64,000 nt of DNA from Nocardia elegans NBRC 108235 (GTDB lineage Bacteria; Actinomycetota; Actinomycetes; Mycobacteriales; Mycobacteriaceae), in NCBI RefSeq assembly GCF_001612845.1, contig NZ_BDBF01000032.1:1-64000 (forward strand), given 5' to 3'. The position numbers were made by a program, and so were the translations under genes. Below the pieces are notes generated by a model. The model did no database searches and was not told the DNA's origin. It worked only from the letters and a program-made list of their open reading frames with translations. The stretch's first letter is position 1. Each line of letters begins with the position of its first letter. Positions 26,145-36,637 of this stretch are shown here, in pieces.

Positions 26145-26981
26145 TCAGTTCGTCTGCGGATTCTGTGACCGGACCGGGCCGATCCGGCTCGGCGGCCAGA
26201 TTTTGAACACCGCCTTACCGCGCACTGCGTCGATCGGCACGGTGCCGGAGTACTCGTCGTCGACATGGGCGCGCGAGTCCGCGGATTCGTTGCGGTTGTC
26301 GCCCATCACCCACAGATTGCCTTCGGGCACCTTCACCGGGCCGAATTCGCGGCCGCGCGGGTCGATCGACAGCCCGCCGGCCACCTTGGTCGCATAGGCC
26401 AGCCCCGGCTGATAGGGGTAGATGTAGTGCGCGTACGGCTCGTCGAGCGGTTTACCGTCGACCATCACCCGGCCCTGCGCATCGCAGCACTGCACGGTCT
26501 GGCCGCCGGTCGCGATCACGCGCTTGACCAAGTCGTTCTCATCCGGCGGCACCAGTCCGAAGAACGAGAAGAAGTTCTGCACGCCGCGCACGACGACATT
26601 GCTGGAGCGGTTGGAGTGGTAGGACTTGTTCCACGAACCGCTCGGGCCGACGAATACCACGACGTCGCCAGGCTTGGGATCACCGAAGTCGTAGCTCAGC
26701 TTCTCGACATAGATCCGGTCGCCCGTGCAGCCGGTGCAGCCGTGCAGCGTCGGTTCCATCGACTGTGACGGGATCACATACGGCCGGCCGATGAAATTCA
26801 CCACCAGCGCCGCGATCACGGCGGCGATGACGATCAGGATCGGCAGTTCCTGCCAGAAGGGCCGCTGCTTCCGCTTGCGCCTGCCGCGCCGGCTGCGCGA
26901 TGCGGACTCGTCTTTGCGTTCGCCACCGGCACGTTTGTCATCGGCTCCGGGCACCGCCACCGACTCGCTTTCGTCTGCCAC
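26145..26981 (-). CDS. lepB: Signal peptidase I
   Basis: Membrane-bound serine protease that removes Sec and Tat signal peptides. A basic cytoplasmic N-terminus of about 40 residues precedes one membrane helix (46-65). The catalytic Ser is S74 in SQSMEPTL and the general base Lys K153 in DLVKRVIATGG; the box GDNRNESADSRAH is near the C-terminus. A Cys pair, GCTGC, follows the active serine, and another, QCC, lies later in the exported part. At 278 residues it matches mycobacterial LepB (Rv2903c), with rplS upstream and rnhB downstream as there. Confidence 0.95.
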   Translation of the reverse strand: MADESESVAVPGADDKRAGGERKDESASRSRRGRRKRKQRPFWQELPILIVIAAVIAALVVNFIGRPYVIPSQSMEPTLHGCTGCTGDRIYVEKLSYDFGDPKPGDVVVFVGPSGSWNKSYHSNRSSNVVVRGVQNFFSFFGLVPPDENDLVKRVIATGGQTVQCCDAQGRVMVDGKPLDEPYAHYIYPYQPGLAYATKVAGGLSIDPRGREFGPVKVPEGNLWVMGDNRNESADSRAHVDDEYSGTVPIDAVRGKAVFKIWPPSRIGPVRSQNPQTN

Positions 26982-27068
26982 GCCGAACAGGTTATCCCGC
27001 AGCCATGTTCGTCGTCGCCCCGGCGCACCCTGCGTGCCGAGAAGGCGGGCATATCCCGGCCGGTAAAA

Positions 27069-27097
27069 GGAAAACCCCCGGTCGCGAGGACCGGGGG
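27069..27097 (-). terminator. Hairpin terminator after rplS
   Basis: On the minus strand CCCCCGGTC and GACCGGGGG form a perfect 9-bp stem (27097-27089 and 27083-27075) around a 5-base loop, followed by TTTTCCTTTT. It sits 29 bases after the rplS stop and separates rplS from lepB. Confidence 0.85.
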
Positions 27098-27125
27098 CGG
27101 GCGTGAACGGGCAGAGCCCTGATGT

Positions 27126-27467
27126 TCAGCGCTTCTCCTTGATCTTGGCGGCCTTGCCGCGCAGATCGCGCAGGTAGTACAGCTTGGCCCGGCGGACGTC
27201 ACCGCGGGTCACCACATCGATGTGGTCGATGTTGGGGCTGTGTACCGGGAAGGTGCGCTCGACACCCACGCCGAACGACACCTTGCGCACGGTGAAGGTC
27301 TCGCGGATGCCGCCGCCCTGGCGGCGGATGACCGCACCCTTGAAGACCTGGATGCGCTCCTTGTTACCTTCGATAACCTTCACGTGCACGTTCACCGTGT
27401 CACCCGGGCGGAAGTCCGGGATATCGGTGCGCAGCGACTTTTCGTCGACGAAGTCGAGGGTGTTCAT
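27126..27467 (-). CDS. rplS: 50S ribosomal protein L19
   Basis: L19 lies at the subunit interface of the large subunit. The 113 residues include FRPGDTVNVHVKVIEG, RIQVFKGAVIRRQGGGI and FTVRKVSFGVGVERTFP, and end in the basic LRDLRGKAAKIKEKR. The gene is monocistronic here: it has its own promoter element at 27584-27620 and a strong terminator after its stop. The usual trmD-rplS adjacency is broken by a membrane protein gene and tex. Confidence 0.97.
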   Translation of the reverse strand: MNTLDFVDEKSLRTDIPDFRPGDTVNVHVKVIEGNKERIQVFKGAVIRRQGGGIRETFTVRKVSFGVGVERTFPVHSPNIDHIDVVTRGDVRRAKLYYLRDLRGKAAKIKEKR

Positions 27468-27583
27468 TTCCGTCCTTTTGGAAGTTCGCGTGAACAGAGG
27501 AACCTGGCGGCAACTGCTCGGCCGGTTCGTGCTCCGGATATTGGGCGGTGCGCCGGGTCGAAATGCGCCCAGAGCAACCTGAG

Positions 27584-27620
27584 CATTGTGCCAGATCAGA
27601 CCGCTGCGGGAAAAATCGCC
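27584..27620 (-). promoter_or_regulatory. Candidate rplS promoter, same module as rpsP
   Basis: The minus strand reads GGCGATTTTTCC, 13 bases, then TCTGGCACAATG. CACAAT is a plausible -10 and the T-rich block a -35 region. The rpsP leader has the same two blocks with one mismatch and the same 13-base spacing. Transcription would start about 110 bases before the L19 start codon. Confidence 0.6.
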
Positions 27621-27644
27621 CCCGGAGTCCGCGCCTGCCCGGCG

Positions 27645-28607
27645 TCAATGTCCGGTGTGCTGAGGGTGCGCCGCCGTCAGGTCGCCCGCGTCGGCCGGTC
27701 CCGGCGTATCCGCCGGTGGCGGCGCGTCGGCAGGGCCGGTGCGGTCCGGTCCGTCGTGCATGGTGGCCCGCATCGCTCTGGTCCGCAGGTGGGCGGGCGG
27801 AGCGGGGACCACGGTACGCGCCAATTCTTCCTCGGCCGCACTGCGGACGTGCGCGACATCGGGTTTGCCGGCGACCAGATCCTGCACGAAGATCTTGGCC
27901 CGGATCACCGGCCGCCGGTACCGGCGTTCGCGCACCACCGCCCGGTACATCAGGCGGCGGCGCTCGCCATAGCGCCAGCGCGCCCACGGCGCACCCGGCC
28001 GGCTCAGCCGCAGTGCGCCCACGACCAGCAGCGGCAGGAAGAACATGCCGAACAATCCGGTCCAGATCTTGCCCTTGGCGATGACGATCGCGGCCAGCAC
28101 CAGATTCACCAGCGCGAAGATGCCGAGGAAACTGCGTCCCGCGACACTGTTGTCGTGCCGGATGTCGTTGACGTCGAGCAGCCACAGCGGGTGGAAGCCG
28201 AGCAACAGCAACCCGGTGACGGCGACCGCGACGAACACCGCATCGACGGAGGTGCGTCCCTGTTCCTCCCAGTACACGTCGCGCAGGTAATAGATCAGCG
28301 CGAATTCGTCGAGCACCAGCGCCGCGCCGACACCGAAGGTCGAGGCGAGCGCGGAGATCGTGCCGACCCCGCTGTTGTAGGTCGCGACCAAACCCAGTCC
28401 CGACGCCAGAACCAGCACCACCCCGAACACCATGTGGTGAATGTGCACGTTGCCGGCGCGCAGGTTGCCCGGCCACCAGCGCACCTGCTTGCGAATCATC
28501 CGCACACTGAGCCGGATCAGCAGGAATCCGACGATGAAGCCGAGCAGGAAGCACAGCAACGGCAGGCGTCCCTCCGCGAGGATCGCGTCGTCGAACCAGC
28601 GCCGCAC
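27645..28607 (-). CDS. Polytopic membrane protein with HIHH motif, function unknown
   Basis: A 320-residue protein with about seven membrane helices in residues 12-205, then a basic cytoplasmic segment and a Pro/Ala-rich tail. HIHHMVFG near residue 55 and the acidic LVLDEFALIYYLRDVYW near residue 98 are striking: paired histidines and acidic residues inside membrane segments could bind a metal. Similar integral membrane proteins occur in other actinobacteria, but I know no function. It follows tex on the same strand, separated by a strong hairpin (28704-28742), and sits where M. tuberculosis has lppW. Confidence 0.75.
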   Translation of the reverse strand: MRRWFDDAILAEGRLPLLCFLLGFIVGFLLIRLSVRMIRKQVRWWPGNLRAGNVHIHHMVFGVVLVLASGLGLVATYNSGVGTISALASTFGVGAALVLDEFALIYYLRDVYWEEQGRTSVDAVFVAVAVTGLLLLGFHPLWLLDVNDIRHDNSVAGRSFLGIFALVNLVLAAIVIAKGKIWTGLFGMFFLPLLVVGALRLSRPGAPWARWRYGERRRLMYRAVVRERRYRRPVIRAKIFVQDLVAGKPDVAHVRSAAEEELARTVVPAPPAHLRTRAMRATMHDGPDRTGPADAPPPADTPGPADAGDLTAAHPQHTGH

Positions 28608-28703
28608 AGCCGTCGTCCCCTCATTCGGAACCGGGGTCGGGATAGTGATGCCCCGCGAGGCCGATCATCGAGACCTGACCCCGCGACTCCATTGTCCCGT
28701 ACC

Positions 28704-28742
28704 CGGCCGCCGCGGTCGGGGCAAACCCGAATGCGGCGGCCG
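28704..28742 (-). terminator. Strong hairpin after tex
   Basis: CGGCCGCCGC (28704-28713) pairs perfectly with GCGGCGGCCG (28733-28742), and the inner TCGGG/CCCGA adds five more pairs across a small internal loop, leaving GCAAA as the loop. It lies 7 bases after the tex stop. There is no U-tract, as is common for actinobacterial terminators. Confidence 0.7.
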
Positions 28743-28749
28743 CCGAGGC

Positions 28750-31230
<2,481 letters not shown>

Positions 31231-31494
31231 TACCGTCGGCCTCCGACAGCGGACCAGGTGGAGCGCCCGGTGCGCACGCAGCCGCACCCGGTGCCGACGC
31301 GCCGCGAAGGGAAATGGCCGAAAACCGGCTGGCCACAGCCTCGCCGGCCTCGTGACTGCCGGCGAACTCGGCAACCCCGGCGACCACACATCCGCACCCT
31401 GTCACGGGCGCGTCGGCCACGTCCGGCACGCGATGCGGCGACACGGCGAATGCGACGCCTCGACCGGTGAAGTCCTGTCGCGCAGAGTTTTCGG

Positions 31495-32220
31495 CTACTC
31501 CGGCGGCAGCAGATCCGGGCGGCGCTCCCGGGTGCGCCGCAGTGACTGTTCACGGCGCCACGCGTCGATGCGCGCGTGATTGCCCGACAGCAGAATCTCG
31601 GGCACATCGAGTCCGCGCCAGTTCACCGGCCGGGTGTAGCTGGGGCCTTCGAGCAGCCCGTCGGAGAACGAATCCTGTTGGTGGGAGGCCTGATTGCCCA
31701 GGACGCCGGGGATCAGGCGCACCACCGCCTCGGCCATCACCAGCACGGCGGCTTCCCCGCCGATCAGGACGTAGTCGCCGATGCTGACCTCTTCCACCCG
31801 GACCCGGCGGGCGGCATCGTCGAAGACGCGCTGATCGATCCCCTCGTAGCGGCCGCAGGCGAAGACCAGATGCGATTCGGCGGACCAGCGCTGGGCGGTT
31901 TCCTGGGTGAACGGCACTCCGGCCGGGGTCGGCACGACGAGCAACGCCTCGTCCGGGCACACCTCGTCGAGCGCGTCACCCCAGACGACGGGTTTCATGA
32001 CCATGCCCGGCCCGCCGCCGTAGGGAGCGTCGTCGACCGACTGATGCACGTCGTGGGTCCAGCGCCGCAGATTGTGCACGCCGAGCTCGACGATGCCCTT
32101 CTCGATCGCCTTGCCCAGCAACGCCGTCCGCAGCGGCTCGAGATATTCGGGGAAGATGGTGACGACGTCGATGCGCAGAGCTGACGAGCGCTGCGCGGGA
32201 TCGTCGGCTCCGGTGCCCAT
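31495..32220 (-). CDS. trmD: tRNA (guanine-37-N1)-methyltransferase TrmD
   Basis: Methylates G37 of tRNAs reading CNN and related codons, preventing +1 frameshifting. The deep trefoil-knot SAM site is visible as FACGRYEGIDQRV and IGDYVLIGGE, with the early YGGGPGMVM motif and VLGNQASHQQDSF. The 241-residue length is typical. The start lies two bases after the rimM stop, within a khpA-rimM-trmD series preceded by rpsP; this is the classical rpsP-khpA-rimM-trmD operon. Confidence 0.96.
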   Translation of the reverse strand: MGTGADDPAQRSSALRIDVVTIFPEYLEPLRTALLGKAIEKGIVELGVHNLRRWTHDVHQSVDDAPYGGGPGMVMKPVVWGDALDEVCPDEALLVVPTPAGVPFTQETAQRWSAESHLVFACGRYEGIDQRVFDDAARRVRVEEVSIGDYVLIGGEAAVLVMAEAVVRLIPGVLGNQASHQQDSFSDGLLEGPSYTRPVNWRGLDVPEILLSGNHARIDAWRREQSLRRTRERRPDLLPPE

Positions 32221-32222
32221 CG

Positions 32223-32762
32223 CTACTCCTCGTCCAGCAGGCCTTCGGGTGGGTCGATCACGATCAGGCCCTCGGCGATCGACACGGTCGGCACGATCGC
32301 GGTCACGAAGGGCACCAGGATTTCCCGGCCGGCACGCCCGCCGGCGCCCGCACCGGCCCGGATCGACAGCAGTTCGCCCGCGGCCGAATGCAAGACCTCG
32401 TTCACGGTGCCGATCTCGGTGCCGTCCGCGAGCCGCACGCTCAGACCTTCGAGTTCGTGGTCGTAGAACTCGTCGGGATCCTCCGACGGCGGGAGTTCCG
32501 CGGTATCGACGAGAAACAGAGTGCCGCGCAACGCATCCGCGGCGCTACGGTCGCCGATACCCTCGAGACGAACGAGAAGCCGGCCCGAATGCTCTCGGGC
32601 CGACTCCACCGTGAATATGTCCACCGCCTCGCTTCTCGGCGCCCGGCCACGCAGGCGGGCGCCGGGAGCGAAGCGGAGTTCGGGTTCGTCGGTACGTACC
32701 TCGACCACGAGTTCGCCGCGCACACCGTGCGATTTGGCGACCCGCCCGACTACCAGTTCCAT
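32223..32762 (-). CDS. rimM: 16S rRNA processing protein RimM
   Basis: Assembly factor for the 30S head that binds S19 and assists 16S rRNA maturation. The N-terminal RimM barrel begins MELVVGRVAKSHGVRGELVV; the PRC-barrel domain follows around FYDHELEGLSVRLADG, and the conserved C-terminal region contains ILVPFVTAIVPTVS. The start immediately follows the khpA stop (adjacent bases) and its stop is two bases from trmD, so the genes are tightly coupled. Confidence 0.95.
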   Translation of the reverse strand: MELVVGRVAKSHGVRGELVVEVRTDEPELRFAPGARLRGRAPRSEAVDIFTVESAREHSGRLLVRLEGIGDRSAADALRGTLFLVDTAELPPSEDPDEFYDHELEGLSVRLADGTEIGTVNEVLHSAAGELLSIRAGAGAGGRAGREILVPFVTAIVPTVSIAEGLIVIDPPEGLLDEE

Positions 32763-33005
32763 CTACTGATCGGTATCGACCACGTCGACCCGGATACCGC
32801 GGCCACCGATGCCGGCGACCAGGGTGCGCAGCGCGGTCGCGGTACGACCGCCGCGGCCGATCACCTTGCCCAGGTCATCGGGGTGGACGTGGACCTCGAC
32901 GGTGCGTCCACGCCGGCTGGTGATCAGATCGACGCGCACGTCGTCCGGATTGGCGACGATGCCGCGCACCAGATGCTCGACGGCATCGGCGACGACCGCA
33001 CTCAT
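32763..33005 (-). CDS. khpA: KhpA, KH-domain RNA-binding protein
   Basis: An 80-residue single-KH protein of the KhpA/YlqC family, which with KhpB binds many RNAs in other Gram-positive bacteria and influences cell division. The nucleic-acid-binding loop GKVIGRGGRTATALR is intact. GAGGTGGAGG lies directly before the ATG. It sits between rpsP and rimM in the standard position (Rv2908c in M. tuberculosis). Confidence 0.94.
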   Translation of the reverse strand: MSAVVADAVEHLVRGIVANPDDVRVDLITSRRGRTVEVHVHPDDLGKVIGRGGRTATALRTLVAGIGGRGIRVDVVDTDQ

Positions 33006-33086
33006 GCCTCCACCTCGCTGGCGCTCGGTTCCGGCATGACTGCGGTGGCAGCTGTGCCGTTGGTTCGCTCGCTGCGCTCGCTCACG

Positions 33087-33527
33087 TTACTCGGCAGCCT
33101 CGGTCGCGGCCTCGGCCTCACCCTCGCCCTCGGCGGCCTTGGACTTCTTCTTCTTGGGGGTGACGGCCTCGGCGACCGGCTCGCTGTCGGCGGCGGCCAG
33201 GGCAGCGTTGAACAGGTCCAGCTTGCTCGGCTTGGCGGCCTTGACCTTCAGGGTGCCCTCGGCGCCCGGCAGGCCCTTGAACTTCTGCCAGTCGCCGGTG
33301 ATCTCCAGCAGACGCTTGACCGGCTCGGTCGGCTGCGCGCCGACGCCCAGCCAGTACTGCACGCGCTCGGAGTCGACCTCGATCAGCGAGGGCTCTTCCT
33401 TCGGGTGGTACTTGCCGACGTTCTCGATGGCGCGGCCGTCGCGGCGGGTGCGCGCATCGGCGACGACGATGCGGTACTGGGGGTTGCGGATCTTGCCCAG
33501 ACGGGTCAGCTTGATCTTGACAGCCAT
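33087..33527 (-). CDS. rpsP: 30S ribosomal protein S16
   Basis: Assembly-critical S16. Residues 1-80 are the conserved domain with MAVKIKLTRLGKIRNPQYRI and RRDGRAIENVGKYHP. The remaining 65 residues form a Lys- and then Glu/Ala-rich tail, typical of actinobacterial S16, for 146 in total. The frame is open far upstream, but the ATG at 33527 gives the invariant MAVKIKL start. It heads rpsP-khpA-rimM-trmD, driven by a promoter element 200 bp upstream that is shared with rplS. Confidence 0.96.
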   Translation of the reverse strand: MAVKIKLTRLGKIRNPQYRIVVADARTRRDGRAIENVGKYHPKEEPSLIEVDSERVQYWLGVGAQPTEPVKRLLEITGDWQKFKGLPGAEGTLKVKAAKPSKLDLFNAALAAADSEPVAEAVTPKKKKSKAAEGEGEAEAATEAAE

Positions 33528-33847
33528 GGCTGTATCAATGCCTTTCGATGGCGGCCGCCCGAGGGCAGCCTGAGTGGTCACGGCGCAATTCAGCGGCCCG
33601 CACGGGGTGCGGACCCGGTTTTGCGTTGAGTGTGTGACCGCCGCGCGGTACGTAACCGGAGACGGGCTGACACTGTCCTCGAATACGGAATCGCGAGCGA
33701 GTCGCGGTCGTCGACGAGGACGGTCGTTCATTGTGCCAGACGCGCCCGCGCCCGGAGAAATCGCCCCGAATCGAGCGGGCCGTTTCCCCGAGCACGCGCA
33801 GGTCGGTGACCAGCGCCATTGCCAGGCAGTTCGTCGCCCCGACTGCC
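33528..33847 (-). other. rpsP leader and promoter region
   Basis: About 320 bases between the amidohydrolase stop and the rpsP start. It holds the rpsP promoter module at 33729-33765, giving a leader of about 195 bases. No small gene with a ribosome site is apparent on either strand. Confidence 0.5.
33729..33765 (-). promoter_or_regulatory. Candidate rpsP promoter, same module as rplS
   Basis: Minus strand: GGCGATTTCTCC, 13 bases, TCTGGCACAATG. The two 12-base blocks differ from those before rplS at one position only and have the same spacing. CACAAT fits a -10 hexamer. The rpsP start codon is about 200 bases downstream. Confidence 0.6.
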
Positions 33848-34948
33848 CTACCGGTGTCCGGTGACCGGATCCCGGCCCGGGTACACCCGGCCGCGCAGGA
33901 CGACGTGGGCCGGGGCGTCGAGCGCATCGCGACTCGACCGCGGATCGGTGCGGTAGACGACGAAATCGGCCGGTGCGCCGGCCTCGATACCCGGTCGGCC
34001 GAGCCACTCCCGGGCCCGCCACGAGGCCGCGGCCAGCGCCTCGTGCCGCGACAGCCCGGCACCGGCCAGCGCGTCGATCTCGTCGGCGATGCGGCCGTGC
34101 CGGATCGAACCGCCGGCGTCGGTGCCGGTGTAGATCGGCACCCCCGCCGCGTGGGCGTCGGCGACGGTGTCGCGGACCCGGCGGTGCAGATCGCGCATAT
34201 GGGCGGCGTAGACCGGGAATTTGGTCGCGCTGTCGGCGATATCGGGGAAGGTGTCGATATTCACCAGCGTGGGCACCAGCGCGGTGCCGTGTTCGGCCAT
34301 CATCTCGATGGTGTCGGCGGTGAGTCCGGTGCCGTGCTCGAGACAGTCGATTCCGGCGCTGATCAGGCCGGGCAGCGCGTCTTCGCCGAAGACGTGCGCG
34401 GTGACGCGGGCGCCTTCCCGGTGCGCGGCGTCGATGGCCTCCTTCAGGATCGCGTCGCTCCACAGCGGCCGCAGGTCACCCGCGGAGCGATCGATCCAGT
34501 CGCCGACGATCTTGACCCAGCCGTCGCCGAAACGAGCCTGTTCGGCGACGATATCGGGCAGATCGCGCTCGTCGTCCAGTTCGATGCCCAGTTCGCGGAT
34601 ATACCGCTTGGGACGGGCGATGTGGCGGCCGGCCCGGATGATCTTCGGCAGTTCGTGATGATCGTCGATGAAGCGGGTGTCGATGGGCGATCCGGCATCG
34701 CGCAGCAGCAGCGCACCCGCATCGCGTTCCACCTCCGCCTGCGCGATCGCGCCCTCGCGATCCTCGTGCCCGCCGCCGTAGCGAATGCCGACATGGCAGT
34801 GTGCGTCGACCAGCCCCGGCACGATCCACCCTGTGTCACACACGGTTTCGGCGTCACGCACCGGTTCGAAGGAGATCACCCCGTCGCGGACCCAGAGGTC
34901 GCGCACCTCGTCGCCGGGAAGGACCACCCCACGCAGATGCATCCGCAT
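33848..34948 (-). CDS. Metal-dependent amidohydrolase
   Basis: A 366-residue member of the amidohydrolase superfamily (imidazolonepropionase/prolidase-like subgroup). Metal ligands are visible in order: VDAHCHVG (HxH), a lysine in WVKIVGDW, TAHVFG, CLEHGTGL and the terminal aspartate in TGTDAGGS. The substrate is unknown; hydrolysis of a cyclic amide or a dipeptide is typical. ATG 34948 is preferred because GAGGAG lies just upstream; a GTG at 34963 is also in frame. M. tuberculosis has a comparable gene, Rv2915c, between rpsP and ffh. Confidence 0.85.
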   Translation of the reverse strand: MRMHLRGVVLPGDEVRDLWVRDGVISFEPVRDAETVCDTGWIVPGLVDAHCHVGIRYGGGHEDREGAIAQAEVERDAGALLLRDAGSPIDTRFIDDHHELPKIIRAGRHIARPKRYIRELGIELDDERDLPDIVAEQARFGDGWVKIVGDWIDRSAGDLRPLWSDAILKEAIDAAHREGARVTAHVFGEDALPGLISAGIDCLEHGTGLTADTIEMMAEHGTALVPTLVNIDTFPDIADSATKFPVYAAHMRDLHRRVRDTVADAHAAGVPIYTGTDAGGSIRHGRIADEIDALAGAGLSRHEALAAASWRAREWLGRPGIEAGAPADFVVYRTDPRSSRDALDAPAHVVLRGRVYPGRDPVTGHR

Positions 34949-34996
34949 ATCGCTCCTCACCACATCGCCGGAAGCCGATCGCCGCCCGGTCCCAAC

Positions 34997-35611
34997 CTAC
35001 CGGGACTTCCGCGGCGAGGCCGGTCGGCGATAGTCGTTGCCTTGTTCGCCGACGGGGTGGGCCGCGCGCAGCAGGATGTCGGCGACGGCTCGCGCCTGTC
35101 GCGCCACCTCGGGGTCGTCGTGCATCGCGGCCGTGACCATCGCGCCGTTGGCGATGATCAGCAACTGGTCGGCCACGGATTCGGGCAGCGCACAGTCGGT
35201 CACCAGATCAGCCAGATAGTCACGCACGGCACGCTTGTGCCGGGCGGCGATCCGGCCGACTTCGTCGGACGTGCCGCCCAGTTCCCCCACCGTATTGATG
35301 AACAGGCAGCCGCGGAAATCGGGCCCGCTGAACCACTCGTACAGGAAGTCGAACACCGCGAGCACCCGTTCCCGGGGAGTGCTCGCGTTGTCGTCGACGT
35401 ACCGCGCGAGCGCGGTGCGCACGTCGTTGTCGCGCCGCGTCAAGACCGCGTGCACGAGATCGGACTTCGACGGAAAGTCGCGATAGAGCCGTTTCAGCGG
35501 CACATCCGCAGCATCTCGGATCGCGTCCATACCGACGCCCTGAATTCCGCGTTCGTTGAACAGTCGGTCGGCCGCGTCGAGGACCCGCGCGGCATCCGCT
35601 TCACCCTGCAC
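34997..35611 (-). CDS. TetR family transcriptional regulator
   Basis: A 204-residue repressor-type protein. The N-terminal helix-turn-helix is VLDAADRLFNERGIQGVGMD and the following IRDAADVPLKRLYRDFPSK; residues 60-195 form the ligand-binding helical domain, similar to TetR proteins that control small-molecule reductases or hydrolases. GTG 35611 is chosen because GGGAG lies six bases upstream. The gene is divergent from an alpha/beta hydrolase, and two palindromes between the two genes (35629-35644 and 35665-35680) are the probable operators, so it should control both genes. Confidence 0.87.
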   Translation of the reverse strand: MQGEADAARVLDAADRLFNERGIQGVGMDAIRDAADVPLKRLYRDFPSKSDLVHAVLTRRDNDVRTALARYVDDNASTPRERVLAVFDFLYEWFSGPDFRGCLFINTVGELGGTSDEVGRIAARHKRAVRDYLADLVTDCALPESVADQLLIIANGAMVTAAMHDDPEVARQARAVADILLRAAHPVGEQGNDYRRPASPRKSR

Positions 35612-35628
35612 AACCGTCTCCCTTGCGT

Positions 35629-35644
35629 GAGAACCATCGTTCTC
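35629..35644. promoter_or_regulatory. TetR operator O1 (imperfect palindrome)
   Basis: GAGAACCATCGTTCTC, a 16-base palindrome with one mismatched pair, in the gap between the divergent TetR and hydrolase genes. It is a near copy of O2, 36 bp away. Confidence 0.75.
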
Positions 35645-35664
35645 ATATGCTACCCGAGTTCGCT

Positions 35665-35680
35665 GAGAACGATCGTTCTC
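35665..35680. promoter_or_regulatory. TetR operator O2 (perfect palindrome)
   Basis: GAGAACGATCGTTCTC is perfectly palindromic and differs from O1 at one base. The distance of 36 bp between the sites is between three and four helical turns. Binding here would cover the hydrolase promoter, 34 bases upstream of its start. Confidence 0.8.
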
Positions 35681-35714
35681 TCGGTGACAAATCTTCCGAT
35701 CGAAAGGAATCACC

Positions 35715-36584
35715 ATGTCTGCCTTCGCCACCCGACAGCACACGACAACGGCCCGTGGACTCGAGGTGTTCTATCGGGAAGCCGGAAATCCGGACCGTCC
35801 GACCCTCGTGCTGCTGCACGGCTTCCCGTCCAGCTCGCACATGTTCCGCCACCTCATGTCCGAGCTGTCCGACGAGTTCCACCTCTTAGCGCCGGACTTC
35901 ATCGGATTCGGCAACTCGGCCGCGCCGGGCGTGAACGAATTCGACTACAGCTTCGACCAGCTCGCCGACGTCACCGAAGAGCTACTCGATCAGCTGGGCG
36001 TGCGGCGGTTCTCGCTCTACATCCAGGATTACGGCGCACCGGTCGGGCTGCGGATCGCAAGCCGCAATCCGGAGCGGGTGACGGCGCTGATCTCGCAGAG
36101 CGGCAACGCGTACCTCGAAGGCTTCACCCCGTTCTGGGATGTCCTGTTCGCCCATGCGAAGGACCGGGCAGCCAACGAAGCGGCGGTCCGAGAACTGTTG
36201 GAGCCCACGTGGACTCAATGGCAGTACACCCACGGCGTACCCGCCGACCGGATGGACCGGCTGGCTCCGGAAGCCTGGCAACTCGACCAGGCCAAGCTGG
36301 ATCGGCCCGGCAACGACGCGATTCAACTGCAGTTGTTCTGGGATTACCAGTTCAATCTGGACCGGTATCCCGCCTATCAGCAGTACTTCCGCACCCACCA
36401 GCCTCCGACCCTGATCACCTGGGGTCGTAACGACGAGGTGTTCGGTGCCGCCGGGGCAGAGGCCTACCTGCGTGATCTACCGAATGCCGAGCTGCATCTG
36501 CTCGACGCCGGACATTTCGCACTGGAGACACACGGCGACGAGATAGCGGCATACATCCGCGACTTCCTCCGGCGCGCACTATGA
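35715..36584 (+). CDS. Alpha/beta hydrolase, epoxide hydrolase/haloalkane dehalogenase-like
   Basis: A 289-residue alpha/beta-fold hydrolase. The oxyanion motif HGFP is at 35-38, and the nucleophile position holds Asp (D105 in IQDYGAPVG) rather than Ser, the hallmark of epoxide hydrolases and haloalkane dehalogenases. D240 (GRNDEVF) and H267 (DAGHFALE) complete the triad. The cap domain spans about 135-215. The start has AAAGGA eight bases upstream. Divergent from a TetR gene and under two operators, it is probably induced by its substrate or a related toxic compound (inference). Confidence 0.88.
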   Translation: MSAFATRQHTTTARGLEVFYREAGNPDRPTLVLLHGFPSSSHMFRHLMSELSDEFHLLAPDFIGFGNSAAPGVNEFDYSFDQLADVTEELLDQLGVRRFSLYIQDYGAPVGLRIASRNPERVTALISQSGNAYLEGFTPFWDVLFAHAKDRAANEAAVRELLEPTWTQWQYTHGVPADRMDRLAPEAWQLDQAKLDRPGNDAIQLQLFWDYQFNLDRYPAYQQYFRTHQPPTLITWGRNDEVFGAAGAEAYLRDLPNAELHLLDAGHFALETHGDEIAAYIRDFLRRAL

Positions 36585-36591
36585 CATCCGG

Positions 36592-36618
36592 CTCGCCGCG
36601 GCGTGACGCCGCGGCGAG
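36592..36618. terminator. Bidirectional hairpin between hydrolase and ffh
   Basis: CTCGCCGCGGC (36592-36602) and GCCGCGGCGAG (36608-36618) pair perfectly around GTGAC. It lies in the 53-base gap between convergent stops. There is no U-tract. Confidence 0.7.
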
Positions 36619-36637
36619 TGGAGCGGGTCGATAGGGC

